Source of the DNA: CAYLNK01 sp964384675
Lineage (GTDB): Bacteria > Acidobacteriota > Thermoanaerobaculia > UBA5066
Assembly (NCBI GenBank): GCA_964384675.1
Contig: CAYLNK010000017.1
Span: 1 to 40,882, forward strand
Length of the DNA stretch: 40,882 bases
Direction: 5' to 3'
Below the pieces are notes generated by a model. The model had not been told where the DNA came from. It did not search any database and saw nothing but the letters and a program-made list of their open reading frames with translations. Every line of letters starts with the position of its first letter. Within the stretch, counting starts at the first letter, position 1. Of the stretch, positions 1 to 8,450 are shown one piece after another. Both the position numbers and the translations under genes were made by a program.

Positions 1-1515
1 GGCCAGCGCCGCGCCGGCCTGCCGCACCAGGCTGGCGACCTGCGCCGGCGTGCCGCGGCCGTACGCGTCCAGGAGGGCCGCCAGGTCCCGGCCGTGCAGG
101 CGCTCCATCACCAGGAAGACCGAGCCGTCGTCCAGGTCGCCGGAGTCGTAGAGCGCGACCACTCCCGGGTGCTGGACGCGGGCGAGCGTCGACGCCTCCC
201 TCGCGAGGCGGGTGCGGATCTCCTCCTGGCTCACCAGCTCGGGCCGGATCAGCTTGATCGCCACCTCCCGTCCCAGCTTGGTGTCGTCCGCCGCGAAGAC
301 CGTCCCCATTCCGCCCTGCCCGAGCTTCCGGGTGAGCCGGTACCGGTCCACGAGGCGGAGCGGCAGGACGTGGGGAGCGTGCAGCTTGATCCCGTCCTCC
401 GAGCAGGTCACCGGCTGGTGGTCGAAGCAGAGGCCGCAGGCCGGGCAGATCTGGAGGGTCGCGATGCCGCGCTCCTGCATCTCCTGCCGCGTCCGGGCCC
501 GCCGCGCCTCGGCGTCCGCCAGGCGGCGCCGCATCCGCCGCATCTCCACGGCGCCCCCCAGCTGGCGCGCGAAGCCGGAGAGGAGGCGGCGCTCGCTCTC
601 GTCGAGGCGCCGCGCGTGGCCCGGGAGCACCACGGCCCCGAGCCGTTCTCCCGACATCCCCTCGACGACGAAGACGAAGTCGTCGGAGCCCGGCAGGTGC
701 GCGCCGCCCGACGAGATCGAGCGGAGCTGCTCGGCCGACGGCGGCCGCGTGCCGCTCTCGCCGATCGGAGCGAGCGCTTCGTCCTCGCCGGAGACGAAGA
801 CGCCGATCTCGCCCACGCCGAGCGACCGGGCGATCTCCGCCGCGAGGGCCCGCGCCCACGCGCCGACGTCCTCGAGCGCCTCGGGCGACGACTCGACGAG
901 CCGCTGGATCCGCTCGTGCGCCTCGTCCAGACGGCGGTTGGTCTCCTGCAGGGCCCGGTTCGTCTCCACGAGCCGCTGGTTGGTGGCGTGGAGGTGCATC
1001 GCCCCGGCGATCTGCTCGGACACGGTCTCGAGGAGGCGAACCTCGTCGCGGAACGCCGCGAGGCGTGTGCTCTCGAGGTTCAGGAGGGCCAGCACCTCGC
1101 CGGCCCAGGTGACCGGCAGGCAGAGCTCGGCCCGGGCGCCCGGGAAGGTCTCGATGTAGTCGGGGCACGCCGTCACGTCGTCCAGGAGGATCGCCTCCCC
1201 GGACGCGGCGACGCGCCCCACGACACCGCTCCCGAGCGGGCGGCTGTAGCCGACGAAGACGTCGGTCGCGGCGCCGGTCGAGAGCGCCTCACAGACGAAG
1301 CGGCCCGCCTCGCGGTCGATCGAGACGATGGCCACGAACTCCCAGCCGAAGCGGCGGCGCATGGCGTCGGTGAGGCGCCGGAGCGTGGGGCGCAGCTCGG
1401 CCCCGCTGGTGACGATCCGGGCGATCTCGTTCAGCGCCTCCATCTCGTCGGCGCGCCGCTTCAGGGCGGCGAGCGCCGCCTCGAGGTCGCGGACGGTGTC
1501 CGGGGCGTCTGCCAC
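1..1515 (-). CDS. GAF/GAF/zinc-ribbon Ser/Thr protein kinase, partial at C-terminus
   Basis: A Hanks-type protein kinase placed at the C-terminal end of a sensor protein; the window cuts it about 115 residues into the kinase domain. Reading from the start I see a first GAF-like domain (about residues 20-165, with the FGWEFVAIVSID strand and a PLGSGVVGRV segment), a coiled coil of N-R-L-E repeats (165-205), a second GAF-like domain (about 210-330), a small four-Cys knuckle (CPAC, GLC, then C) near 355-370, and then the kinase glycine loop LGQGGMGTVF and the VAIK lysine. The HRD and DFG motifs lie beyond base 1, so activity cannot be judged. The start is uncertain among GTG codons at 1524, 1521 and 1515; I chose 1515 because TACCGT lies at -13 to -8 from it, the layout seen before other genes here. 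It is divergent from the superoxide dismutase gene. Family assignment is firm; the ligand of the GAF domains is unknown. Confidence 0.88.
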   Translation of the reverse strand, partial: MADAPDTVRDLEAALAALKRRADEMEALNEIARIVTSGAELRPTLRRLTDAMRRRFGWEFVAIVSIDREAGRFVCEALSTGAATDVFVGYSRPLGSGVVGRVAASGEAILLDDVTACPDYIETFPGARAELCLPVTWAGEVLALLNLESTRLAAFRDEVRLLETVSEQIAGAMHLHATNQRLVETNRALQETNRRLDEAHERIQRLVESSPEALEDVGAWARALAAEIARSLGVGEIGVFVSGEDEALAPIGESGTRPPSAEQLRSISSGGAHLPGSDDFVFVVEGMSGERLGAVVLPGHARRLDESERRLLSGFARQLGGAVEMRRMRRRLADAEARRARTRQEMQERGIATLQICPACGLCFDHQPVTCSEDGIKLHAPHVLPLRLVDRYRLTRKLGQGGMGTVFAADDTKLGREVAIKLIRPELVSQEEIRTRLAREASTLARVQHPGVVALYDSGDLDDGSVFLVMERLHGRDLAALLDAYGRGTPAQVASLVRQAGAALA

Positions 1516-1522
1516 CGGCACC

Positions 1523-1528
1523 ACGGTA
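1523..1528 (-). promoter_or_regulatory. Candidate -10 box of the kinase gene
   Basis: TACCGT read on the minus strand ends 7 bases before the GTG at 1515, so transcription would begin at or next to the start codon. I see no Shine-Dalgarno sequence and no clear -35 box. The assignment rests on its likeness to other leaderless-type starts in this window. Confidence 0.35.
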
Positions 1529-1565
1529 GAGACCCGGCGCCCGGGCCGCAAGGCTTGGCCTCTGC

Positions 1566-1571
1566 TAGCCT
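1566..1571 (+). promoter_or_regulatory. Candidate extended -10 box of the superoxide dismutase gene
   Basis: TAGCCT is preceded by TGC, giving an extended -10 (TGnTAnnnT). It predicts a start of transcription near 1578, just upstream of a purine-rich GAGGAG ribosome site and the ATG at 1593. No -35 box is evident. Confidence 0.35.
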
Positions 1572-1592
1572 TGGTGAAGAGGAGAAAGACAC

Positions 1593-2315
1593 ATGTCCGA
1601 AGACCGCACGAACGACGGGTTGAGCCGCAGGGACGTCGCCAAGGTCGCCGTTGCCGCGGGCGCCGTCGTCGCCGCCTCGCGCCTCGGCTTCCCCGCGATC
1701 GCCACCGGCGCCGCGCCGATCACCCTTCCGGCGCTGCCGTGGGCGGAAGGGGCGCTCGACCCGATCGTCTCCGCCAAGACGATCTCGTTCCACTACGGCA
1801 AGCACCACAAGACGTACGTGGACAACCTGAACGGGCTCATCGCCGGCAAGCCCGAGGCCGACATGACCCTGGAGCAGATCGTGAAGGGCGCCGCCGGCGA
1901 CCCGAAGAAGGCCGGCCTCTTCAACAACGCCGCGCAGGTCTGGAACCACACGTTCTACTGGAGCAGCCTCCGGCCGAAGAGCGACGCCAAGCCGCCCGCC
2001 GAGATCGCCTCGAAGATCGAGGCCTCGTTCGGCGGCTGGGACGCGTTCAAGAAGGAGATGACCGACGCGGCGACGGGCCAGTTCGGCAGCGGCTGGGCGT
2101 GGCTGGTGTCGGAGGGCGGCAAGCTGAAGGTGGTGCGGACTCCGAACGCCGAGACGCCGGTGACGCAGGCGGGCGTGACCCCGCTCCTGACGATCGACGT
2201 CTGGGAGCACGCGTACTACCTCGACTACCAGAACCGGCGGAAGGACTACGTCGTGGCGCTGATCGACGGCTTGCTGAACTGGGAGTTCGCGGCGAAGAAC
2301 CTGCCCAAGGCCTGA
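1593..2315 (+). CDS. Tat-exported iron-type superoxide dismutase
   Basis: Dismutates superoxide to oxygen and hydrogen peroxide. The 240-residue protein carries the four metal ligands of the Fe/Mn family: His67 (HYGKHH), His119 (WNHTFYW), Asp202 and His206 (DVWEHAYY). The AAQVWNH segment places the outer-sphere Gln where Fe-type enzymes have it, so iron is the likely metal. Residues 11-17 (SRRDVAK) followed by an Ala/Val-rich helix to about residue 38 form a twin-arginine signal, so the folded metalloenzyme is probably exported to the periplasm; cytoplasmic relatives begin where this one reads PITLPALPW. GAGGAG precedes the ATG by about 8 bases. It appears monocistronic. The family call is firm; the metal and export are inferred from motifs. 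Confidence 0.95.
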   Translation: MSEDRTNDGLSRRDVAKVAVAAGAVVAASRLGFPAIATGAAPITLPALPWAEGALDPIVSAKTISFHYGKHHKTYVDNLNGLIAGKPEADMTLEQIVKGAAGDPKKAGLFNNAAQVWNHTFYWSSLRPKSDAKPPAEIASKIEASFGGWDAFKKEMTDAATGQFGSGWAWLVSEGGKLKVVRTPNAETPVTQAGVTPLLTIDVWEHAYYLDYQNRRKDYVVALIDGLLNWEFAAKNLPKA

Positions 2316-2342
2316 GAGGCTGTGAAGAAGACCTGAGGCCGG

Positions 2343-2705
2343 CTACTCGTCGTCCTTCACGATCCGGAAGGCGGGGCGTGCCGGCCTCTTCGGGACGGCG
2401 ACCGGCCGGAGGAGCCTCCGCCCTCCGGTCGGCTCGCCGAAGCGGTTCGTGCCGGTCTCGTCCTCGATCGCCTCGATGACACGCCCGCGCAGGTCGCTCC
2501 AGAACAGCTCGCCCTTCTTCGGAGGGCGGACCTCGCCGGTCCATTCGTAGCCGGGCGGGGGCGGGCCCGGGTCCTCCTCCTCCGGAGGCGCGGTGGCGAG
2601 GCGCACGGTGAGGGCGAGAGAGAGCTCGGGGACGACGACGAGGAGGTCGTCTCCCTTCTTGAACACCTGGGCGTCGATCGGCTCGAAACCTTCCGGCGGT
2701 TCCAT
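2343..2705 (-). CDS. Small acidic hypothetical protein
   Basis: I do not recognise this protein. From the ATG at 2705 it is 120 residues with no signal peptide or membrane helix. It starts with a beta-rich stretch (VFKKGDDLLVVVPELSLALTV), followed by an acidic and proline-rich linker (EEEDPGPPPPGYEW) and a basic C-terminal half. Another in-frame ATG lies at 2714, but TACCAT sits at -13 to -8 from 2705 and overlaps the 2714 codon, so 2705 is the better start if the mRNA is leaderless. It converges on the superoxide dismutase gene (27 bases between stops) and diverges from the propeller kinase gene, with only 40 bases between the two starts. Coding is supported by sustained G/C third positions and the absence of a better frame. 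Function unknown. Confidence 0.6.
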   Translation of the reverse strand: MEPPEGFEPIDAQVFKKGDDLLVVVPELSLALTVRLATAPPEEEDPGPPPPGYEWTGEVRPPKKGELFWSDLRGRVIEAIEDETGTNRFGEPTGGRRLLRPVAVPKRPARPAFRIVKDDE

Positions 2706-2712
2706 CGGCCGC

Positions 2713-2718
2713 ATGGTA
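2713..2718 (-). promoter_or_regulatory. Candidate -10 box of the small hypothetical gene
   Basis: TACCAT read on the minus strand lies 8-13 bases before the ATG at 2705. There is no ribosome site, so the mRNA would be leaderless. It shares a 40-base divergent promoter with the gene starting at 2746. Confidence 0.4.
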
Positions 2719-2733
2719 GCGCGGACGGACCGC

Positions 2734-2739
2734 TAAGAT
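2734..2739 (+). promoter_or_regulatory. Candidate -10 box of the propeller histidine kinase gene
   Basis: TAAGAT lies at -12 to -7 relative to the GTG at 2746, which is where a -10 box sits if transcription starts on the start codon. The short gap to the GTG holds no Shine-Dalgarno sequence. Confidence 0.45.
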
Positions 2740-2745
2740 TCGGGC

Positions 2746-5700
2746 GTGGCGGGTGAGATCGGGCGTGCGCGGGGCTCCGGCTGGCGGAGCGCCGTCCCGC
2801 GCTCCGTCCTCGTCGGGCTCGCGCTGCTACAGCTCGCCGGCCCGGCCCTCTCCAGCGAGCTGACCCCCGCGCGCGCGTTCCGGACCTTCGACCGCCGTTC
2901 CCACCGCGGCCTCCCGCAGTCGACGGTGAACGGCCTGTACCAGGACGAGAGCGGTCTCCTCTACATGACGACGATGGCCGGCCTCGCGGTCTACGACGGC
3001 GTGTCGCTGGAGACGGTGCGGGACCCGGACGGCCCCGGCTCCCAGGTCCTCTCGGACATCGCGGGCCGCAAGGCCGGAGGCTTCTACGTGGCGGGGAGCG
3101 CGCCGGAGGTGCTTCTCTTCGACGGAGTCGGCTGGTCGCGGATACCGTCGGCTCGCCCGGTGGCCGCGCTCGCGGAGGACGGCGCGGGCCGGCTTTTCGC
3201 TGCCGACGTCGAGGGTGCGCTCGCCGTCCTCGACAGTCCGTCGACCTCGACCGCATGGCGGAAGCTGTCCCTTCCGGGTCTGCGCGGGCCGATCGTGTCG
3301 CTCGCGGCCTGCGCCGGCGGCGGGGTCCTCGTCGCCGATCGGGACGCCGTGGTCTCGATGCGCGACGGGGTCGTGACGCGCCTCGGGGGCGCGGTGCCGG
3401 GGCCGGTCGAGTGCGTGCTGTGCGCGCGGGACGGCACCGCGTGGATCGGCACGGGGACCGGCGAGCTGGCGCGGGCGGAGGGGACGTCCGGAACCGACGC
3501 CACGTGGCGGCGGGAGGGGACGTTCGCCGGCGGGCCGGTGCGGCGGCTCGCCGAGGATCGCCGGGGACGGATCTGGGCGGGCGGCGAGCGCGGAAGCCTC
3601 GGGTTCGCGGCGGGCGGCGCGTTCACGCTCTGGGGGCCGGAAAACGGCGTCCAGCGCGCGGCCATCCGCGCCCTCCTGCCGGATCGCGAGGGAACCCTGT
3701 GGCTCGGCTTCAACGGGCGGGGCCTCCAGCAATGGCTCGGCGAGGGCTGGTCGCACCGCCCGAACGACGACGGTCCAGACGGCATTCCGCGCCGTGTGGC
3801 GGTCTTCGCGCTGGCGCCGACCTCGGACGGCGGTTTCCTCGCCGCGCTCTTCGAGAGCGGCGTCTGGCGCTGGGACGGCCGGCGCCTCCGCCGGTTCGGC
3901 GCGGGGGACGGGCTGACCGAGGACGTCCGCGCGGTTGTGGAGCCGGAGCCGGGGACGATCTGGGCCGGCACGCGGAACGGGATCTTCGAGTCGAAGGGCG
4001 GCGGGCGCTTCACCCGGGCGCTGGCGCTGCCGACCGGGTTCGTGAACGTCTTCGCGAAGGACCCGCGCGGCGTCTGGCTGGCGGGTACGTCCACGTTCGG
4101 TCTCTACGAGCGAGTCGGCGGGAGCTGGCGCCCGGCGGAGACCCTGAGCCGCGCCCTCCCGTCGCGGAACGTCAGGAGCCTGGCCACGACGCGAGCGGGG
4201 GAGCTGTGGGTCGGGACGGCGTCGGGCGTGACCATCTTCCGGGGCGACGAGACCGAGACCCTGGCCGGACGGGCCAACGGCGTGCCCGACGCGGTGCACG
4301 CGATCCTGGAGGTCGAGCCCGGCGTCGTCTGGCTGGGTGGCACGGGCGGGATCGGGATCCGGGGCCCCGGCAAGCCGCGCTTCCTGGGACCGGACGACGG
4401 GACGCCCGGGACGGTCGTCTACTCGCTCATCCTGAGCCGCGCCGGCGACGTCTGGGCCGGAGGCGGCGACGGTGTGGCGCGCTTCAGCGCGGGGCGGGCG
4501 TCGCGGTTCGACTCGCGCAACGGGCTGCTCGAGGACGAGTGCAACCTGGGGGGCCTCCTCGAGGCGCCGGACGGCTCGATCCTCGTCGGCACGATGGGCT
4601 CGCTGGCCCGCTTCGATCCATCCGTGGTGCCGCTGCCGGCCCCGGAGCTGCGCTGCGCGTTCCGGTCCGGCGTCGACCGGCACGGCGTCGCGCGGCTGCC
4701 GGCCTCGGATCGGACCTTGCGCCTCTCGTGGCGCGCGCCCTGGCTGACACCGGAGCCGGTGGAGTACCGCTCCCGCGTCCCGCGCCTTTCGCTCGCCTGG
4801 TCGGCGGCGCAGGAGACCGGCGACCTGCGCATCGAGAACCTGGGCCCCGGGCTCTGGGAGGTCGAGGTGGAGGCGCGCCTCCGGGGCGGTCCGTGGACGG
4901 CGCCGATCACGGCCAGCGTGGAGATCGGCTTCCGCTGGTGGGAGACGCCGTGGGCGCGGATCGCCGCGCTCCTCGTGGTGCTGGGCGGACTCTGGGGTGC
5001 GGTCGCCTACCGCACACGCAGCCTCTCGAGCCACGCGGCCGAGCTGGACGCCGAGGTCGGCCGTCGCACGGCCGAGCTCGCCGAGAAGGCGGCCGCCCTG
5101 GCGCGGAACGCCGAGGAGCTGCGCCGCTCCGAGAGCATCGCCCTGGAGTCCGAGCGCCGCGCGCTCGAGTCCGAGCGGCGCGCCCGAGAGAGCGAGCGCG
5201 AGGCGGTCGAGGCGAGCAAGGCCAAGAGCAGCTTCCTCGCCAACGTGAGCCACGAGCTGCGCACGCCCCTCAACGCGATCATCGGCTACAGCGAGCTCCT
5301 CTCGGAGGAGGTCGATCCGCGATTCCAGGAGGACCTGGACCGGATCCAGAAGGCGGGGAAGCACCTCCTCGGCCTGATCGACTCTGTGCTCGATCTGTCG
5401 AAGATCGAGGCGGGCAAGATGGACCTCCACCTGGAGGAGCTCGACCTGCGCCCGCTGGTCCTCGAGATCGAGTCGATCGCGCGCCCGATCGTGGAGAAGA
5501 AGCGGAACGTCTTCGAGGTGGTGATGCCGGAGGAGCCGGTGACCATGTTCTCCGACATCACGAAGATCAAGCAGATGGCGCTCAACCTCCTGGCCAACGC
5601 GGCGAAGTTCACCGAGGGAGGGCGCGTGGTGCTGCGGGTCGGGCTCGCGGAGGAGATGGGAAAGTCCTGGGTGGTGTTCGCGGTCGAGGACACCGGGATC

Positions 5701-5958
5701 GGGATGACGTCCTCCCAGCTCGAGAAGGTGTTCGTGCCGTTCACGCAGGGAGACGCGTCCACGACCCGCAAGTACGGCGGAACGGGCCTCGGCCTGGCGC
5801 TGACGAAGCGCTTCTGCGAGCTGATGGGGGGCGAGGTGTCGGCGGTGAGCGCGCCGGGGCGGGGCTCCACGCTCACGCTTCGCCTGCCGCGCCGCGTCGA
5901 CCGGCGCCGCCTCGGCCCGATCTCCGGCTTCCTGCCGATCTCGCGGCTGGGGGAGTGA
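2746..5958 (+). CDS. Sensor histidine kinase with periplasmic two-component propeller
   Basis: A 1070-residue membrane sensor kinase. After an N-terminal signal or anchor helix (about residues 20-36) come ten or more propeller blades of the Reg_prop kind (repeats such as GTAWIGTGTG, GRIWAGGERG, GTLWLGFNG, GELWVGTASG) to about residue 625, then a Y_Y_Y-like beta domain and a membrane helix (IAALLVVLGGLWGAVAY, about 742-758). A long charged coiled coil leads to the HisKA box FLANVSHELRTPLN with phospho-acceptor His836, followed by the ATPase boxes ALNLLANAAKFT, VEDTGIGM and YGGTGLGLAL. No receiver domain is attached, unlike the hybrid systems of Bacteroides that sense polysaccharide with the same propeller, and no response regulator gene adjoins it. 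MalQ lies 33 bases downstream, so a link to glucan sensing is possible but inferred. GTG start chosen because of the -10 box directly before it. Confidence 0.93.
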   Translation: MAGEIGRARGSGWRSAVPRSVLVGLALLQLAGPALSSELTPARAFRTFDRRSHRGLPQSTVNGLYQDESGLLYMTTMAGLAVYDGVSLETVRDPDGPGSQVLSDIAGRKAGGFYVAGSAPEVLLFDGVGWSRIPSARPVAALAEDGAGRLFAADVEGALAVLDSPSTSTAWRKLSLPGLRGPIVSLAACAGGGVLVADRDAVVSMRDGVVTRLGGAVPGPVECVLCARDGTAWIGTGTGELARAEGTSGTDATWRREGTFAGGPVRRLAEDRRGRIWAGGERGSLGFAAGGAFTLWGPENGVQRAAIRALLPDREGTLWLGFNGRGLQQWLGEGWSHRPNDDGPDGIPRRVAVFALAPTSDGGFLAALFESGVWRWDGRRLRRFGAGDGLTEDVRAVVEPEPGTIWAGTRNGIFESKGGGRFTRALALPTGFVNVFAKDPRGVWLAGTSTFGLYERVGGSWRPAETLSRALPSRNVRSLATTRAGELWVGTASGVTIFRGDETETLAGRANGVPDAVHAILEVEPGVVWLGGTGGIGIRGPGKPRFLGPDDGTPGTVVYSLILSRAGDVWAGGGDGVARFSAGRASRFDSRNGLLEDECNLGGLLEAPDGSILVGTMGSLARFDPSVVPLPAPELRCAFRSGVDRHGVARLPASDRTLRLSWRAPWLTPEPVEYRSRVPRLSLAWSAAQETGDLRIENLGPGLWEVEVEARLRGGPWTAPITASVEIGFRWWETPWARIAALLVVLGGLWGAVAYRTRSLSSHAAELDAEVGRRTAELAEKAAALARNAEELRRSESIALESERRALESERRARESEREAVEASKAKSSFLANVSHELRTPLNAIIGYSELLSEEVDPRFQEDLDRIQKAGKHLLGLIDSVLDLSKIEAGKMDLHLEELDLRPLVLEIESIARPIVEKKRNVFEVVMPEEPVTMFSDITKIKQMALNLLANAAKFTEGGRVVLRVGLAEEMGKSWVVFAVEDTGIGMTSSQLEKVFVPFTQGDASTTRKYGGTGLGLALTKRFCELMGGEVSAVSAPGRGSTLTLRLPRRVDRRRLGPISGFLPISRLGE

Positions 5959-5978
5959 GCGGCTCGTAGCCCAGCCCG

Positions 5979-5984
5979 TATCAT
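5979..5984 (+). promoter_or_regulatory. Candidate -10 box of malQ
   Basis: TATCAT lies at -13 to -8 from the malQ ATG at 5992, with no ribosome site between. It implies that malQ has its own leaderless transcript rather than depending on read-through from the kinase gene. Confidence 0.45.
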
Positions 5985-5991
5985 CGGCGCG

Positions 5992-7566
5992 ATGTCAGAC
6001 CGCGCCGCCGGCATCCTCCTCCACCCCACCTCGCTTCCCGGGCCCTACGGCGTCGGGGACCTGGGCCCCGAGGCCCACCGTTTCGTCGACTGGGCGGTCC
6101 GCGCGGGACAGTCGCTGTGGCAGATGCTGCCGGTGGGGCCCGCGGGCGGGCACAACTCGCCGTACGGCTGTCTCTCGGCGTTCGCCGGCAGCCCGCTCCT
6201 GATCTCGCCTGAGTTCCTCGTGGAGGACGGCTGGCTGGACGCCGCCGCGCTGGACGATCCGCCGGCCTTCGCCGCGGACCGGGCCGACTTCCAGGCGGTG
6301 ATGCCGTGGAAGAGGGACCTCCTGAAGGGCGCGTGGGAGCGGTTCAAGGCTCACGGGACCCCCGCGCAGCGGGACTCCGTGGCCGCGTTCGAGGAATCTC
6401 CACTTCAGCGGGATTGGCTCTCCGACTGGGCCCTCTTCGCCGCGCTCGTGAAGAAGTACGAGGGGACGGCCTGGCCGACCTGGGAGCAGGGCCTCGCCAG
6501 GCGCGAGCCCGCCGCGCTCGCTTCGGCGGCACGCGAGCTCGACGACGAGACCGGATACCAGCGCTTCCTCCAGCACCTCTTCTTCGCGCAGTGGGAGCGC
6601 CTGCGAGCGGCCGCCAACGAGCGGGGTCTGCGGCTGTTCGGAGACCTCCCGATCTACACGGCCTTCAACTCGGCCGACGTCTGGGCGAACCAGGACCTCT
6701 TCGACCTCGACGCGACCGGCTGGCCGAACACGGTGGCGGGCGTTCCGCCCGACGCCTTCAGCGACACGGGCCAGCGCTGGGGGAACCCCCTGTACGACTG
6801 GGACCGGATGGAGCAGCAGGGGTTCCGGTGGTGGGTCGCGCGGATCGGGATGGCGTTCCGTCTGGCCGACGTCGTGCGCATCGACCACTTCCGCGGCTTC
6901 GCGGCGTTCTGGGAGGTCCCCGCCGAGCACAAGACGGCGCTCCACGGCCTCTGGGTGCCCGGACCCGGGCGAAAGCTCTTCGACGCGATCCGCAACGCGT
7001 ACGGGGAGCTCCCGATCGTGGCGGAGGACCTCGGCGTCATCACGCCCGATGTGAAGCGCCTCCTGGACGAGACCGGGTTCCCCGGCATGAAGATCCTCCA
7101 GTTCGCGTTCGGCGAGCACGACTCGGAGTACCTGCCGCACCGACACGTGGCGAACTCGGTCGTCTTCACGGGGACTCACGACAACGACACCTCGGCGGGC
7201 TGGTTCGCGTCCCTCGGGGAGGAGGAACGGGCTCGCGTCCTCGACTACACCGGGGCCGACGGCTCCCGCATCGCGTGGGACCTGATCCGGACGGCGTACG
7301 CCTCCGTCTCGCGACGCGCGGTCGTGCCGTTCCAGGACGTCCTCGGGCTCGGGAGCGAGGCGCGCATGAACCTCCCCGGGCGCGCGGAGATGAACTGGGA
7401 GTGGCGGGCGCCGGCGGACGCGTTCACGGACGAGCGGGCGAAGGGGCTGCGCCGGCTGGCGGAGCTGACCGGACGCGTGGCGGTCCCGAAGAGCGAGGCC
7501 GCCATGGCTACGGCGGCGCCGGCACTCGACCTCCTCGATCCCGAGGGGCCGGAAGAGACCGCTTGA
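5992..7566 (+). CDS. malQ: 4-alpha-glucanotransferase (amylomaltase, GH77)
   Basis: Cytoplasmic enzyme that transfers alpha-1,4-glucan segments between malto-oligosaccharides and releases glucose, so that imported short maltodextrins can be used. The 524 residues are of normal length for the compact GH77 form. The opening ILLHPTSLPGPYGVGDLG is a family hallmark, and the three catalytic acids are in place: nucleophile Asp298 (VVRIDHFRGF), acid/base Glu345 (IVAEDLG) and Asp397 (GTHDNDT). The loop after Thr/Asn-Val (PDAFSDTGQRWGNPLY) is also typical. The aldo/keto reductase gene starts inside its stop codon, so the two are translated together. The substrate would come from the ABC importer at 17538-22729. 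Confidence 0.97.
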   Translation: MSDRAAGILLHPTSLPGPYGVGDLGPEAHRFVDWAVRAGQSLWQMLPVGPAGGHNSPYGCLSAFAGSPLLISPEFLVEDGWLDAAALDDPPAFAADRADFQAVMPWKRDLLKGAWERFKAHGTPAQRDSVAAFEESPLQRDWLSDWALFAALVKKYEGTAWPTWEQGLARREPAALASAARELDDETGYQRFLQHLFFAQWERLRAAANERGLRLFGDLPIYTAFNSADVWANQDLFDLDATGWPNTVAGVPPDAFSDTGQRWGNPLYDWDRMEQQGFRWWVARIGMAFRLADVVRIDHFRGFAAFWEVPAEHKTALHGLWVPGPGRKLFDAIRNAYGELPIVAEDLGVITPDVKRLLDETGFPGMKILQFAFGEHDSEYLPHRHVANSVVFTGTHDNDTSAGWFASLGEEERARVLDYTGADGSRIAWDLIRTAYASVSRRAVVPFQDVLGLGSEARMNLPGRAEMNWEWRAPADAFTDERAKGLRRLAELTGRVAVPKSEAAMATAAPALDLLDPEGPEETA

Positions 7567-8438
7567 TCTCGAGGCCGCTCGGCGCCACCGGCGTCGTCGT
7601 CCCCGCGCTCGGCCTGGGGGCCGCCGCGGTCGGCGATCCGGCGATGAGCGAGGAGGCGGCCGGCACGCTCCTGAACGCGGCGGTCGATCTCGGCGTGACG
7701 CTCGTCGACACGGCGCGGAGCTACGGCCTCTCGGAGGAGCGGATCGGGCGGCACCTGTCGTGGCGGCGGAGCGACGTCGTTCTCTCGACCAAGGTCGGCT
7801 ACGGCGTCCCGGGCGTCGACGACTGGACCGGTCCGTGCGTGACGGCGGGTGTCGAGCGCGCGCTCGCTCTCCTCCGGACCGACGTGATCGACGTGGTGCA
7901 CCTCCACTCGTGCCCTCTCGCGGTGCTCGAGCGCGGCGACGTCGTCCGCGCGCTATCCGATGCCGTCGGCGCGGGGAAGGCGCGCGTGGCCGCGTACTCG
8001 GGCGAGAACGAGGCGCTGGCGTGGGCGCTCGACTCCGGCGCGTTCGGCGCGGTGCAGACGAGCGTGAACGTCTGCGACCAGGCGTCGCTGGCGCGCCCCG
8101 GCGGCTTCCGCGGGCGAGGCGTCCTCTCCAAGCGGACGCTCGCGAACGCGGCGTGGCTGGGGCGGGAGACGCTGGACGACGAGGCGGCCACGGAGTACCG
8201 CCGGCGCTGGGACGTGCTCGAGCTGTGGGAGGTCATCGGACGGGACCCGGCGGGCCTCGCCGCGCGCTTCGCCGCTTTCGCGCCCGGCGTCTCGTGCGCG
8301 CTCGTCGGCACACGGAGGCTCGAGAGCCTGCGCTGGCTCGTCGACGCGGTGGCGGAGGGCCCGCTCCCGGACGACGTGCGTCGCGAGGTCGAGGCCCGCT
8401 TCGCGGCGCGCGGCGCGGGCTGGCCCGGGATGATCTGA
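7563..8438 (+). CDS. Aldo/keto reductase family protein
   Basis: NAD(P)H-dependent oxidoreductase of the aldo/keto reductase barrel; the substrate is unknown. From the TTG at 7563 it has 291 residues. The catalytic tetrad can be placed as Asp49 (VDTARSYG), Tyr54, Lys77 (LSTKVGYG) and His115 (VVHLHSC). A late VGTRRLESLRWLVD segment matches the cofactor-binding region of the family. The start is the TTG whose last two bases begin the malQ TGA stop; GGAAGAG lies about 7 bases before it and no in-frame ATG fits. The overlap suggests translational coupling with malQ and perhaps a role in sugar or sugar-aldehyde reduction, which is inference only. Confidence 0.88.
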   Translation: MISRPLGATGVVVPALGLGAAAVGDPAMSEEAAGTLLNAAVDLGVTLVDTARSYGLSEERIGRHLSWRRSDVVLSTKVGYGVPGVDDWTGPCVTAGVERALALLRTDVIDVVHLHSCPLAVLERGDVVRALSDAVGAGKARVAAYSGENEALAWALDSGAFGAVQTSVNVCDQASLARPGGFRGRGVLSKRTLANAAWLGRETLDDEAATEYRRRWDVLELWEVIGRDPAGLAARFAAFAPGVSCALVGTRRLESLRWLVDAVAEGPLPDDVRREVEARFAARGAGWPGMI

Positions 8439-8450
8439 CCGGCGTCGCCG

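Noticed and set aside
94..1623. Open frame of 509 codons on the plus strand
   Set aside because: It is the antisense shadow of the GAF/kinase gene: Arg/Pro/Ala-rich with no domain, whereas the minus frame shows kinase motifs.
2827..5430. Open frame of 867 codons on the minus strand
   Set aside because: Antisense to the propeller kinase; low-complexity R/A/P/E composition caused by high GC at third positions.
5959..5991. Terminator between the propeller kinase and malQ
   Set aside because: No stem-loop with a T-run is visible in the 33-base gap.
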